Of a stretch of 39,116 nt of DNA, positions 33,023 through 38,846 are shown piece after piece (within the stretch, counting starts at the first letter, position 1; every line of letters begins with the position of its first letter). This stretch comes from a virus: the IMG/VR virus record IMGVR_UViG_3300003323_000061, positions 1-39,116 of that record; one strand, written 5' to 3'. The position numbers were made by a program, and so were the translations under genes. The notes beneath the pieces were generated by a model, which saw only the letters and a list, made by a program, of their open reading frames with translations, was not told the DNA's origin and did no database searches.

Positions 33023-33252
33023 TTCGTTACGCTCTCGAAGTACGTGATAACGTCCTGAATTGATTTCCATTGTTCTGCAGTGTCGTCTGAAACTTCGCGC
33101 TCAAATTCGTCTTCAAGCGCCATCACCGCTTCGACATCATCTAAGCTGTCCATACAAAGATCGTCTTTGGTAGTGCTGGGCTGTATGCTCGATGGAAGTT
33201 GGCCAAGTTGTTCAGCTATCACAGCGATTACGCGCTCTTGTACCGTGCTCAT
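33019..33252 (-). CDS. acpP: Acyl carrier protein
   Basis: This 77-aa protein has the ACP core LCMDSLDDVEAVMALEDEFE, with Ser36 in DSLD as the expected 4'-phosphopantetheine attachment site. It is about the normal length of bacterial AcpP and strongly acidic. The usual DLGADSLD is here DLCMDSLD. It overlaps genes on both sides, so it belongs to the leftward early operon. It may supply modified carriers to host enzymes or act as a decoy. Confidence 0.88.
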   Translation of the reverse strand: MSTVQERVIAVIAEQLGQLPSSIQPSTTKDDLCMDSLDDVEAVMALEDEFEREVSDDTAEQWKSIQDVITYFESVTK

Positions 33253-33464
33253 TCCACCCCTCCCATCGCCACCTTATGCGGCACAAATTGATCGCCCCAT
33301 TCACGTAGGCGGTTGTATTCGGCTTTTGCGAGTGCCTGCTGCTTTGCTGCTTCCATGATTTCAGCGGTATAAGCGGCAGAGGCTTCTTGTGCCTTCAGGT
33401 CTTCAGTTCCCATCCAGCCGTATAGGATGAGAACTGCGGCAATGGCGGAATAGATGCGGATCAC
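33249..33464 (-). CDS. Small N-terminal membrane-anchored protein, 71 aa
   Basis: It starts at a GTG overlapping the upstream stop. Residues 5-18 are hydrophobic (IRIYSAIAAVLILYGWMG), followed by a long helical domain. A single-anchored cytoplasmic or periplasmic helix protein is likely. It is coupled to ACP downstream, and the pair may work together at the membrane. Confidence 0.5.
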   Translation of the reverse strand: MIRIYSAIAAVLILYGWMGTEDLKAQEASAAYTAEIMEAAKQQALAKAEYNRLREWGDQFVPHKVAMGGVE

Positions 33465-33691
33465 TTTGAGCGCTCCGCAAGCATGGCGTCGGCGATCTCA
33501 TGCGCTTCGTTCGCAAGCGCCTCGTGCCAATGCATGTGCTTGTCCTGTTCGCGCGGGCGATACCGAGTGTTGTGAGCAAGCATTCCTTCCATCGCCTTCG
33601 CCGCAAAGTAGTCGCGCAAGGTCATGCCTTCCTGCACCACCTCACCCATTGATCCATGTGATGGAAATGCCGATCCGCCTGTATTAGCCAT
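33461..33691 (-). CDS. Conserved small phage protein, 76 aa
   Basis: This protein contains GMTLRDYFAAKAMEGMLAH and ends ANEAHEIADAMLAERSK. The TLRDYFAAKAM...IADAML pattern recurs in many siphovirus and podovirus early operons with unknown function. GGAGG precedes the ATG by five bases. Confidence 0.65.
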   Translation of the reverse strand: MANTGGSAFPSHGSMGEVVQEGMTLRDYFAAKAMEGMLAHNTRYRPREQDKHMHWHEALANEAHEIADAMLAERSK

Positions 33692-33742
33692 CTCACCCTC
33701 CGTTGTTATTCATGGTGTGGGATTTGCGATACCGCCCACTCC

Positions 33743-33937
33743 GGTACTGCTAGTTAAGAACCAACAAGGAGGCCGCTTATCTGATGTGGCGTGGGCTTTC
33801 GCTCGGACCATCAACAGCCCGCTTTTCTTTCGGCATCCGTAGACCCGTCTGCGCGGTACTGCACCAGTGAATCGTTAAAGCGGCCTTCGTGTTGCGCCTC
33901 GTTTCGTGAGGCCCACGACTAGCTAATAGCCAGTACC
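33743..33937. ncRNA. Candidate structured non-coding element
   Basis: No supported ORF covers 33692-33954. Complementary arms are nested: GGTACTG (33743-33749) with CAGTACC (33931-33937), and AGGCCGCTT (33770-33778) with AAGCGGCCT (33878-33886). Local hairpins are GGGCT/AGCCC (33793-33820) and CGTG...GCCTC/GAGGC...CACG (33888-33917). GGTACTG is also repeated at 33855. This looks like an RNA fold or a repetitive regulatory site. Confidence 0.4.
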
Positions 33938-33954
33938 AAGGTTGAGGAGAATCT

Positions 33955-34290
33955 TTACTGGTTTGCTTGCTCAAAGTCGAAGCGGTCAATTGCCATGCGC
34001 TTCATCACCCGCCAGAACTTGTCCTCGCCGCGCTGCAGGTGATGGCCCGCTACGCTTGATGCGGCAATGGATTGCAGAAGCTCCGCTACATCTTCGTACT
34101 TCTGCAAATGCCACTCGCCACTGATTCCGTTATCTGCCAACCACTGGTTAGGCTCTGCACCGCAAGTCGCCAGATCACGGATGAAGTGCTCGATGTCTCG
34201 TTCGGTGAAATCACGCGAGGTCGGATAGCGCGGCTCTTGGCGGTCATAGCGACGTTGCGCCTTAGCGAAGGTTGCGTATGGCGTATTCAT
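33955..34290 (-). CDS. Early protein, 111 aa
   Basis: The start at 34290 overlaps the stop of the small gene before it. The product is acidic and helical (TERDIEHFIRDLATCGAEPNQ) with an aromatic end. The frame is open to 34419, but that part overlaps other genes. Function is unknown. Confidence 0.55.
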   Translation of the reverse strand: MNTPYATFAKAQRRYDRQEPRYPTSRDFTERDIEHFIRDLATCGAEPNQWLADNGISGEWHLQKYEDVAELLQSIAASSVAGHHLQRGEDKFWRVMKRMAIDRFDFEQANQ

Positions 34291-34412
34291 GCGATCACCA
34301 AGAAGAGAACGAAACAGGCAATCAGGCTCAAAATCATCGACTCGCACAGAGCAATAAAGCGGCGAGTTGATATAAGAGGCGCTTTGGTGGGGATGCGGTT
34401 GTGGCCGGTCAT
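34287..34412 (-). CDS. Tiny membrane protein, 41 aa
   Basis: This ORF is joined to both neighbours by ATGA overlaps. The product MTGHNRIPTKAPLISTRRF has a basic N-terminus and a C-terminal TM helix (SMILSLIACFVLFLVIA). Tight coupling supports a real gene despite the size. Confidence 0.55.
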   Translation of the reverse strand: MTGHNRIPTKAPLISTRRFIALCESMILSLIACFVLFLVIA

Positions 34413-34699
34413 GCTGCACCCCTTGCTTTGGCGATTGCGTTCAGTGAACGATCAATCAAATATCCAAGGGCGGTTGGCGACAGACCTTCCTTCTCGTCAA
34501 ACTTCGCGATGGTTCGTGCGATGAACATCAAATCATCATGCGCATTGCAGGCGCGGCAGATGAAGTCGGCATCCTCTTCTTTGCATACCATTGTCGAAAC
34601 AAAGTCGCCGCCGCCCTCGATTTCGCACGCCGTCCATTCGGCGGACTCCTCATCAATGCGCGCGTAGCTCCAAGGTGTCGCTGTATGTGCTGCACTCAT
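34409..34699 (-). CDS. First gene of leftward early operon
   Basis: This 96-aa acidic protein starts MSAAHTATPWSYARIDEES. It contains CRACNAHDDLMFIARTIAKF, a helical Cys-containing segment. The start at 34699 is chosen by GGAG six bases upstream; an in-frame ATG at 34711 lies without a site. It is the first gene after PL, where many lambdoid phages have N. It lacks the Arg-rich N motif, so an N role is not supported. Confidence 0.6.
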   Translation of the reverse strand: MSAAHTATPWSYARIDEESAEWTACEIEGGGDFVSTMVCKEEDADFICRACNAHDDLMFIARTIAKFDEKEGLSPTALGYLIDRSLNAIAKARGAA

Positions 34700-34734
34700 C
34701 TGCTTCTCCATCTGTTCGTTGTTCAGATGTGAGC

Positions 34735-34763
34735 ATCTTAATCCCGAAAACGGGATAAGTCAA
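34735..34763 (-). promoter_or_regulatory. Leftward early promoter PL
   Basis: On the minus strand, TTGACT (34758-34763) is followed by a 17-bp spacer and TAAGAT (34735-34740). The spacer contains operator OL1. It starts the leftward operon whose first gene begins at 34699. Confidence 0.75.
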
Positions 34764-34777
34764 CCCATATACGGGAT
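34741..34777. promoter_or_regulatory. Operators OL1 and OL2
   Basis: OL1 is ATCCCG-AAAA-CGGGAT at 34741-34756. OL2 is CAACCCA-TATA-CGGGATCG at 34761-34777, with arms sharing CCC-N6-GGG. Their centres are 21 bp apart. The same site type and spacing occur at PR. Repressor binding would cover PL's spacer and -35. Confidence 0.75.
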
Positions 34778-34817
34778 CGAAACGCAAATAAATTTGTAAC
34801 AGCCCAACAGTACGGGC

Positions 34818-34843
34818 GAAAAAAAGCCCGCCGAAGCGGGCTT
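34818..34843 (-). terminator. Terminator of the moron gene
   Basis: The 8-bp stem AAGCCCGC/GCGGGCTT with a CGAA loop has seven A on the plus strand at its left side, which gives a U-run for leftward transcripts. It stops transcription of the leftward moron before PL. Confidence 0.75.
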
Positions 34844-34858
34844 GGTAGGCGCTAGAAG

Positions 34859-35191
34859 TTATCGGGGGTATGTTCCGATACTGCTATTGCCCCTGTTCGT
34901 AGGGTAGGCAGGGTATGCGGGCTGGGTGTAATAGGGCTGCGGCTGCACGCTTCCTTGCTGGCCGGTATAGGGATTGTAATTCCCCTGGGTGCCGTAGTTG
35001 TTGTACTGATTGTTGTCAGGTGCACTTCGGTGATACGGCTGCACGTAGGTGCCATTCTGTCGGTAGTAGCCCTGCGTGTAGACGTCTGCCGCGTGCCCAA
35101 CTCTATAGACCAGTAGTCCGACAACGAGGCATACAGCGAGTGCAATAATGATTTTCCAGCTCAAAGGCAGGCCGTTTTTCTTCTTATTCAT
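34859..35191 (-). CDS. Membrane-anchored Tyr/Asn-repeat moron protein
   Basis: This 110-aa protein has an N-terminal TM or signal segment (LSWKIIIALAVCLVVGLLVYRVGHA). The exported-looking tail is rich in Tyr, Asn, Gly and Gln (YYRQNGTYVQPYHRSAPD, then NNYGTQGNYNPYTGQQGSV). The start at 35191 follows GGAGGGAAG. It has its own terminator and lies in the immunity region, so it may be expressed in the lysogen and alter the cell surface. Similar Tyr/Asn repeat proteins occur widely in bacteria. The function is unknown. Confidence 0.65.
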   Translation of the reverse strand: MNKKKNGLPLSWKIIIALAVCLVVGLLVYRVGHAADVYTQGYYRQNGTYVQPYHRSAPDNNQYNNYGTQGNYNPYTGQQGSVQPQPYYTQPAYPAYPTNRGNSSIGTYPR

Positions 35192-35257
35192 CTTCCCTCC
35201 ATGCGGCAAAAAGAGGCGTGCCGGTTCGCCTTGTAAAGAATCGTAAAGTTCTTCCAT

Positions 35258-35275
35258 ATCCCATATTCATGGGAT
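35258..35275. promoter_or_regulatory. Operator-like palindrome upstream of moron
   Basis: Perfect 7-bp arms ATCCCAT/ATGGGAT are separated by four bases (ATTC). The half-sites match those of OL and OR, but CCC to GGG spacing is N8 rather than N6. It lies upstream of the moron start and could set its regulation. Confidence 0.45.
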
Positions 35276-35397
35276 TGCGCTATAACAACCGCGTGAGATT
35301 ATTCCTACCCCTCACACAGCAATCCCCCTATAATCCGTGTGGAAATAAGCCAGCCGCTAGAGCTAGCCAAAAACAACAATACAATCAAGGAGTTGAC

Positions 35398-35496
35398 ATG
35401 CTCTGCAAGTTTGGATTTAACACTTTCCTCACGCAACGTTCCTCTTCAAAATCGCAAAAAGCTGCCGTAAAATACTGTACGGAAAAACAGTTCTAG
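35398..35496 (+). CDS. Tiny ORF with strong ribosome site, 32 aa
   Basis: This rightward ORF has AAGGAG five bases before the ATG. The product, MLCKFGFNTFLTQRSSSKSQ and then KAAVKYCTEKQF, is small, basic and Ser/Lys-rich. It runs into a LexA-like box at its end. It may be a leader peptide or a regulator. The -10 like TATAAT at 35329-35334 has no clear -35. Confidence 0.45.
   Translation: MLCKFGFNTFLTQRSSSKSQKAAVKYCTEKQF
35445..35490 (+). promoter_or_regulatory. LexA-box promoter
   Basis: TTCAAA (35445-35450), a 17-bp spacer and TAAAAT (35468-35473) form a sigma-70-like promoter. A LexA-type box, TACTGT-ACGGAAAA-ACAGTT (35473-35492 with core CTGT-N8-ACAG at 35475-35490), covers the likely start point. 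This matches the E. coli LexA consensus CTGT-N8-ACAG. It should be off until SOS induction. Confidence 0.7.
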
Positions 35497-35563
35497 TCTG
35501 TTCCCCAATGATCCTGATTACCCATCTGGACCGGCACCACAGACATGCTAAATAGAGGGGAAC

Positions 35564-35737
35564 ATGCACAATACGAGAGAAGAGGCAGTAATCGATTCAC
35601 TAGCAAGACTTATCCCGAAAATGGCCGAGGCCGACAAAATCGCGTTGGTCGCGTTTGCTGAGGCGTCGGTCAAGCAGAATCCAAAACCGCAACCAGTATT
35701 AACCCTCGTGCAAGGGCGCAGATATGGCAGTAGTTGA
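35564..35737 (+). CDS. LexA-controlled small protein, antirepressor candidate
   Basis: This 57-aa ORF has AGAGGGG three bases before the ATG. The product begins MHNTREEAVIDSLARLIPKM and is mostly helical, with a basic Pro/Gln tail ending VLTLVQGRRYGSS. It lies about 90 bases downstream of a LexA-box promoter and runs convergently 39 bases into the repressor's 3' end. Its small size, position and control suggest an SOS-inducible antirepressor, as for coliphage 186 Tum or Salmonella phage Ant proteins. No sequence similarity to them is claimed. Confidence 0.5.
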   Translation: MHNTREEAVIDSLARLIPKMAEADKIALVAFAEASVKQNPKPQPVLTLVQGRRYGSS

Positions 35738-36154
35738 AGAGATTTTCTCGGAGGTCTCTGCCATCCTCAAAATCTGTGCTCGCCCCGTGGCGGTGGACAT
35801 TGCAAAGTCGTTCACCAGCCGGATCATGTCGATTGCATTGATTTTCCACAGATCGGCGTATTCGGCTTGAGCCAATACCTCGGCGTAGGACGCGGGGCGA
35901 TTTGGGTATTCCAGCGTAGGCAGGTTATCCGGGTCCAAGTCCGGCACGAGCAACTGCCAAGCCTCCATTTTCAGCCCTTCGGCGATCTCTTCTAGAGTCT
36001 CTACCCGCGCCGTTCCCCTGGCATTTAGTACACGGTCAATCGTGCTGCGCGCCACACCCAATGCATCTTGCGCCTTGATGGCGCTAGTAATGCCTCTCTT
36101 TTGGAATAACCGTTTCAGGTTTTCCGAAAGCAATTTGTCTAATGACAATCCCAT
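35699..36154 (-). CDS. CI-like repressor without peptidase domain
   Basis: This 151-aa protein has an N-terminal HTH, about residues 23-46 (SAIKAQDALGVARSTIDRVL), followed by RVETLEEIAEGLKMEAWQL. The C-terminal 75 residues show no S24/LexA serine-lysine peptidase sequence, so RecA-stimulated self-cleavage is not expected. The start at 36154 (MGLSLDKLL) overlaps operator OR3 and lacks a good ribosome site; longer starts to 36262 would run through PR. It is divergent from the Cro-like gene. Confidence 0.75.
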   Translation of the reverse strand: MGLSLDKLLSENLKRLFQKRGITSAIKAQDALGVARSTIDRVLNARGTARVETLEEIAEGLKMEAWQLLVPDLDPDNLPTLEYPNRPASYAEVLAQAEYADLWKINAIDMIRLVNDFAMSTATGRAQILRMAETSEKISSTTAISAPLHEG

Positions 36155-36163
36155 TCGCGGGAT
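36148..36163. promoter_or_regulatory. Operator OR3 over repressor start
   Basis: ATCCCA-TTCG-CGGGAT has one arm mismatch. It covers the repressor start codon (36152-36154), so repressor or Cro binding could block its own expression. Its centre is 31 bp from OR2. Confidence 0.6.
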
Positions 36164-36177
36164 GATGCACGAAAACG

Positions 36178-36195
36178 CAACCCATTTGTGGGTTG
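36178..36195. promoter_or_regulatory. Operator OR2
   Basis: CAACCCA-TTTG-TGGGTTG is a perfect 7-bp inverted repeat. It overlaps the PR -35 and lies 21 bp from OR1, as OL2 does from OL1. Confidence 0.75.
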
Positions 36196-36220
36196 ACATA
36201 TCCCACATATGGGATAAAAT
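36193..36220 (+). promoter_or_regulatory. Rightward early promoter PR with OR1
   Basis: TTGACA (36193-36198), a 16-bp spacer and TAAAAT (36215-36220) make a strong sigma-70 promoter. OR1, TATCCCA-CATA-TGGGATA at 36199-36216, fills the spacer. It drives the Cro-like gene and the rightward early operon. Confidence 0.85.
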
Positions 36221-36226
36221 GGGGGC

Positions 36227-36493
36227 ATGCATACCAATGATCTTATCTACGTCAAGACACAACTAGGCCAAATGCGACCGGCTGATTGGGAGGCCGTCGC
36301 TGAAAAATCCGGCGTCCCGCTGGGGACGCTTCGCAAAATTGCCTATTCCGAAGTCACTGACCCTCGCTTTTCTACAGTAAAGAGGCTCGCCGACTATTTC
36401 CGCAACAAAGAGAAACGCGTTGCTGCCCGCCGAAGCGGTAGCGACAGGCGCGTTATCGCGTCGAGACGAAAAGAGGACGTCTCGGCGGATTGA
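36227..36493 (+). CDS. Cro-like regulator
   Basis: This 88-aa HTH protein is divergent from the repressor. The HTH is WEAVAEKSGVPLGTLRKIAY, about residues 21-40. The C-terminus is very basic (KRVAARRSGSDRRVIASRRK), which may bind DNA non-specifically. It starts six bases after the PR -10, so the mRNA leader is nearly absent. It likely binds the same operators and lowers repressor synthesis. Confidence 0.75.
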   Translation: MHTNDLIYVKTQLGQMRPADWEAVAEKSGVPLGTLRKIAYSEVTDPRFSTVKRLADYFRNKEKRVAARRSGSDRRVIASRRKEDVSAD

Positions 36494-36559
36494 ATGAATG
36501 GTGTTGGCAGTGCAGTTTTTCATCATGGTTAAAGAATAGTTCAAGGGGAGAAGAGAGTC

Positions 36560-37189
36560 ATGTTCCACCAGTTACAAGAAACACACGTCGAGTCGCTGAA
36601 GCGTCACCTGAATGCCTGGAAGAAGGAATCGGGTATGAGCGAAATGACGATGTTCGACGAGATTGTGGCTGCCCATGTCCGTATTGGCGGCGTAGAGAAG
36701 ACCGGCATCCAATTCTCGGATGGCAAGGACGAATACAACCGCCAGAAAGCCAACTCGATCCGTATCAAGCGCCTGCTGGTTGATGGCGAAGACGGCATCG
36801 GTCGCGAACAGGCTGACCAATTGCTGAATCTGCTCCCGTCGATCCTTGCCGCTATGCCGGCCCACCTTCGCATCAGCTTCCTCAACGAATACCTTGCCCC
36901 TTTGGATATGCATGTTTCCAGCAACGAGGAAAGCGAAGACGGCGAGGTAACGATTGGCGATCTGGCGGAAGTGATGCGTACCGATGCGCAGAAACATCAG
37001 CTCCTGGCGCAATTGATCGAGGGCATGGATGCCGAAACGCTGCAAAAGGCACTCAATGCGATGAACGCGTCTGTCGTAGAGACGAAGAAGCGCAGCCGAA
37101 TCATTCAGGGATTGATCCGCACCGGCAGATTCCTCGGCAAGTTCACCAAGCGCAGCCAAGTCAATCATGCAGTGAAGGTGACAGCATGA
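36560..37189 (+). CDS. Early rightward protein, 209 aa (CII position)
   Basis: This soluble protein begins MFHQLQETHVESLKRHLNAW and includes YNRQKANSIRIKRLLVDGED. A helical middle (QADQLLNLLPSILAAMPAHL) is followed by a basic end. It lies right after Cro, where CII-like regulators are found. A regulatory role is suggested only by position. It overlaps the next gene's start (ATGA). Confidence 0.55.
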   Translation: MFHQLQETHVESLKRHLNAWKKESGMSEMTMFDEIVAAHVRIGGVEKTGIQFSDGKDEYNRQKANSIRIKRLLVDGEDGIGREQADQLLNLLPSILAAMPAHLRISFLNEYLAPLDMHVSSNEESEDGEVTIGDLAEVMRTDAQKHQLLAQLIEGMDAETLQKALNAMNASVVETKKRSRIIQGLIRTGRFLGKFTKRSQVNHAVKVTA

Positions 37190-37536
37190 GCCTCCCAAAT
37201 GGAAACCACCTCCGTGTTCTGGAATATCTCCAAGAAGCTGCGCCGCGCACCATGCGTTCCTTTGAGCGCATAGCCCTTGATCTGCAAGACGAGATAGACG
37301 AGCAATCCTTGCGCGAGATTCTTTCGCACGAACGTCTCAATGCTCGCATCACAAGTGGCCGCGATGGATACCGCCTGACGTCAACGGCGCGCAGTGAGAT
37401 GTTCAAAGCCAAAACGGCCCAACCGCCTCTAATCAACCACTTCACGCCACCGATCAGCAAGAAATACATCCCTTCGACGTTGGGAATGAGAGAAGGCAGC
37501 AACGATCATTTGGAATGGAAAAGTAAGTTCGCCTAA
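37186..37536 (+). CDS. Early protein with HTH-like segment, 116 aa
   Basis: Residues 7-65 (RVLEYLQEAAPRTMRSFERIA...SLREILSHERLNARITSG) look like a winged-helix domain. The C-terminus is basic and Pro-rich. It is coupled to the preceding gene. It may be a DNA-binding regulator or primosome accessory protein. Confidence 0.55.
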   Translation: MSLPNGNHLRVLEYLQEAAPRTMRSFERIALDLQDEIDEQSLREILSHERLNARITSGRDGYRLTSTARSEMFKAKTAQPPLINHFTPPISKKYIPSTLGMREGSNDHLEWKSKFA

Positions 37537-37552
37537 TCAATAGGAGACAGAC

Positions 37553-37825
37553 ATGAAGATCAAACAGACATCGACAGCACGCGATTGCTTCAATGGCCCG
37601 GTTCAATCATTCAAGGCTGACCAGCACAGCCGGATCCTGTCTGTCATGCGCAAAGACCGCACCTATACCGGCCAGCAGCTTGCGCACCTGACCAACCTAA
37701 CGCCGAACGTGATTTCTGCCCGCCTGTTCGAGATGCGCGAAGCCAAGTTGGTAAAGCGTCCGGCCAACAAGCGCAAGGTCTGCCCGTATTCCAAGATGGC
37801 CGTCCACTTCCACATCAAGAAGTGA
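37553..37825 (+). CDS. Winged-helix protein, 90 aa
   Basis: This basic protein has HSRILSVMRKDRTYTGQQLAHL then TPNVISARLFEMREAKLVKR, a typical winged-helix pattern. Similar proteins precede NinB in some phages. It may regulate rightward transcription or replication. It ends two bases before NinB. Confidence 0.65.
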   Translation: MKIKQTSTARDCFNGPVQSFKADQHSRILSVMRKDRTYTGQQLAHLTNLTPNVISARLFEMREAKLVKRPANKRKVCPYSKMAVHFHIKK

Positions 37826-37827
37826 CC

Positions 37828-38205
37828 ATGTACTTCCGCCTCATCCACAGCGCGGCACGCCAGAACGCGCAGCAAGCGATTCTGAGCGCGCCAGAAGGCT
37901 ATGTCGTCACGATCAAGCCACAGACGCGCACGCTTGAGCAGAACGCAAAGCTGTGGCCGATGCTGCAGGACGTCTCACGCCAAGTTGACTGGCATGGGCA
38001 AAAGCTCACGGATGAGGAATGGAAGGACGTATTCAGCGCGGCCCTCAAGAGGCAAAAAGCCGTTCCTGGCATTGACGGCGGGTTTGTCGTCTGCGGTCAG
38101 CGCACAAGCAAGATGAGCAAAGCAGAGTTCGCCGAAATGATCGAGCTGATTTATGCATTCGGTGCGCAGCATGGCGTGAAGTGGTCGGAGGCTGCTCCGT
38201 GCTGA
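37828..38205 (+). CDS. ninB: NinB recombination protein
   Basis: This 125-aa protein matches NinB (lambda Orf family): TRTLEQNAKLWPMLQDVSRQV, then WKDVFSAALKRQKAVPGIDGG and ELIYAFGAQHGVKWSE. Lambda NinB helps recombination, substituting for RecFOR in RecA loading. The ATG at 37828 is chosen because the GTG before it overlaps the previous stop with no site. It overlaps NinG. Confidence 0.88.
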   Translation: MYFRLIHSAARQNAQQAILSAPEGYVVTIKPQTRTLEQNAKLWPMLQDVSRQVDWHGQKLTDEEWKDVFSAALKRQKAVPGIDGGFVVCGQRTSKMSKAEFAEMIELIYAFGAQHGVKWSEAAPC

Positions 38206-38846
38206 CCTCAAAAAAATTTGCCGACCGCTGTAGGAATGCTCCGATAGCCAAGTCGGACGATTGCACTGCTGACAAGAAGCAACGCAAGCCAAAGACAAAG
38301 AAGTGCGCCATCTGCAAGGAACCATTCATCGTCTTCCGTTCGATGCAGAAGGTATGCGGGCAAAAGTGTGCGGCGAAAGTCGCCGAACTCAAGCGCCTGA
38401 AGGAAGCCGCCAAGCGTGAGCAGGAAGAGCGGAAGAAGACGAGGGTTCAGCGTGAGGCGCTGAAGAAGCACAGCGAGTGGGAAGCGGACTTGCAAAAGCT
38501 GGTGAACAAGTGGGTTCGAGTTGTGCGTGACAAAGACCTGCCATGCATCTCCTGCGGTACGACGAGCACGGTGCAATGGGAAGCCGGCCACTACATTTCA
38601 CGCGGGGCCAACAACACGCTCCGCTACGAGCTGACCAACATACATAAGCAGTGCCATCGATGCAACGTGCAGTTAAGCAGTAACGCAGTGATGTACCGGA
38701 TCGGATTGGTCAAAAAAATCGGCGCGGAAAAGGTGGAGTGGCTAGAAGGCCCGCACCCAGCAAAGAAGATAAGCATTCCTGAATTAAAAGAACAGATCGC
38801 CCACTACAAGGGCTTGTTGAAGTTGGCAGCAAAAGGAGAGGCGTGA
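38199..38846 (+). CDS. ninG: NinG/Rap Holliday-junction endonuclease
   Basis: This 215-aa protein has the NinG layout: an N-terminal zinc-binding block (CAICKEPFIVFRSMQKVCGQKCA), a charged coiled coil, then DLPCISCGTTSTVQWEAGHYI and NTLRYELTNIHKQCHRCNVQLS. The last includes His and Cys residues of an HNH-like metal site. It would cut recombination junctions. The GTG start at 38199 follows GGAG and overlaps NinB. It overlaps the replication gene. Confidence 0.9.
   Translation: MLTSKKFADRCRNAPIAKSDDCTADKKQRKPKTKKCAICKEPFIVFRSMQKVCGQKCAAKVAELKRLKEAAKREQEERKKTRVQREALKKHSEWEADLQKLVNKWVRVVRDKDLPCISCGTTSTVQWEAGHYISRGANNTLRYELTNIHKQCHRCNVQLSSNAVMYRIGLVKKIGAEKVEWLEGPHPAKKISIPELKEQIAHYKGLLKLAAKGEA

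Noticed and set aside
33777-33842. Short plus-strand ORF after AAGGAGG (MWRGLSLGPS...)
   Set aside because: The ribosome site is 11 bases away, it runs against the operon, and the product is short with no recognisable features. The region is better described as structured and non-coding.
34409-34699. An N-type antiterminator as first leftward gene
   Set aside because: It sits in the N position but lacks the Arg-rich RNA-binding N-terminus.
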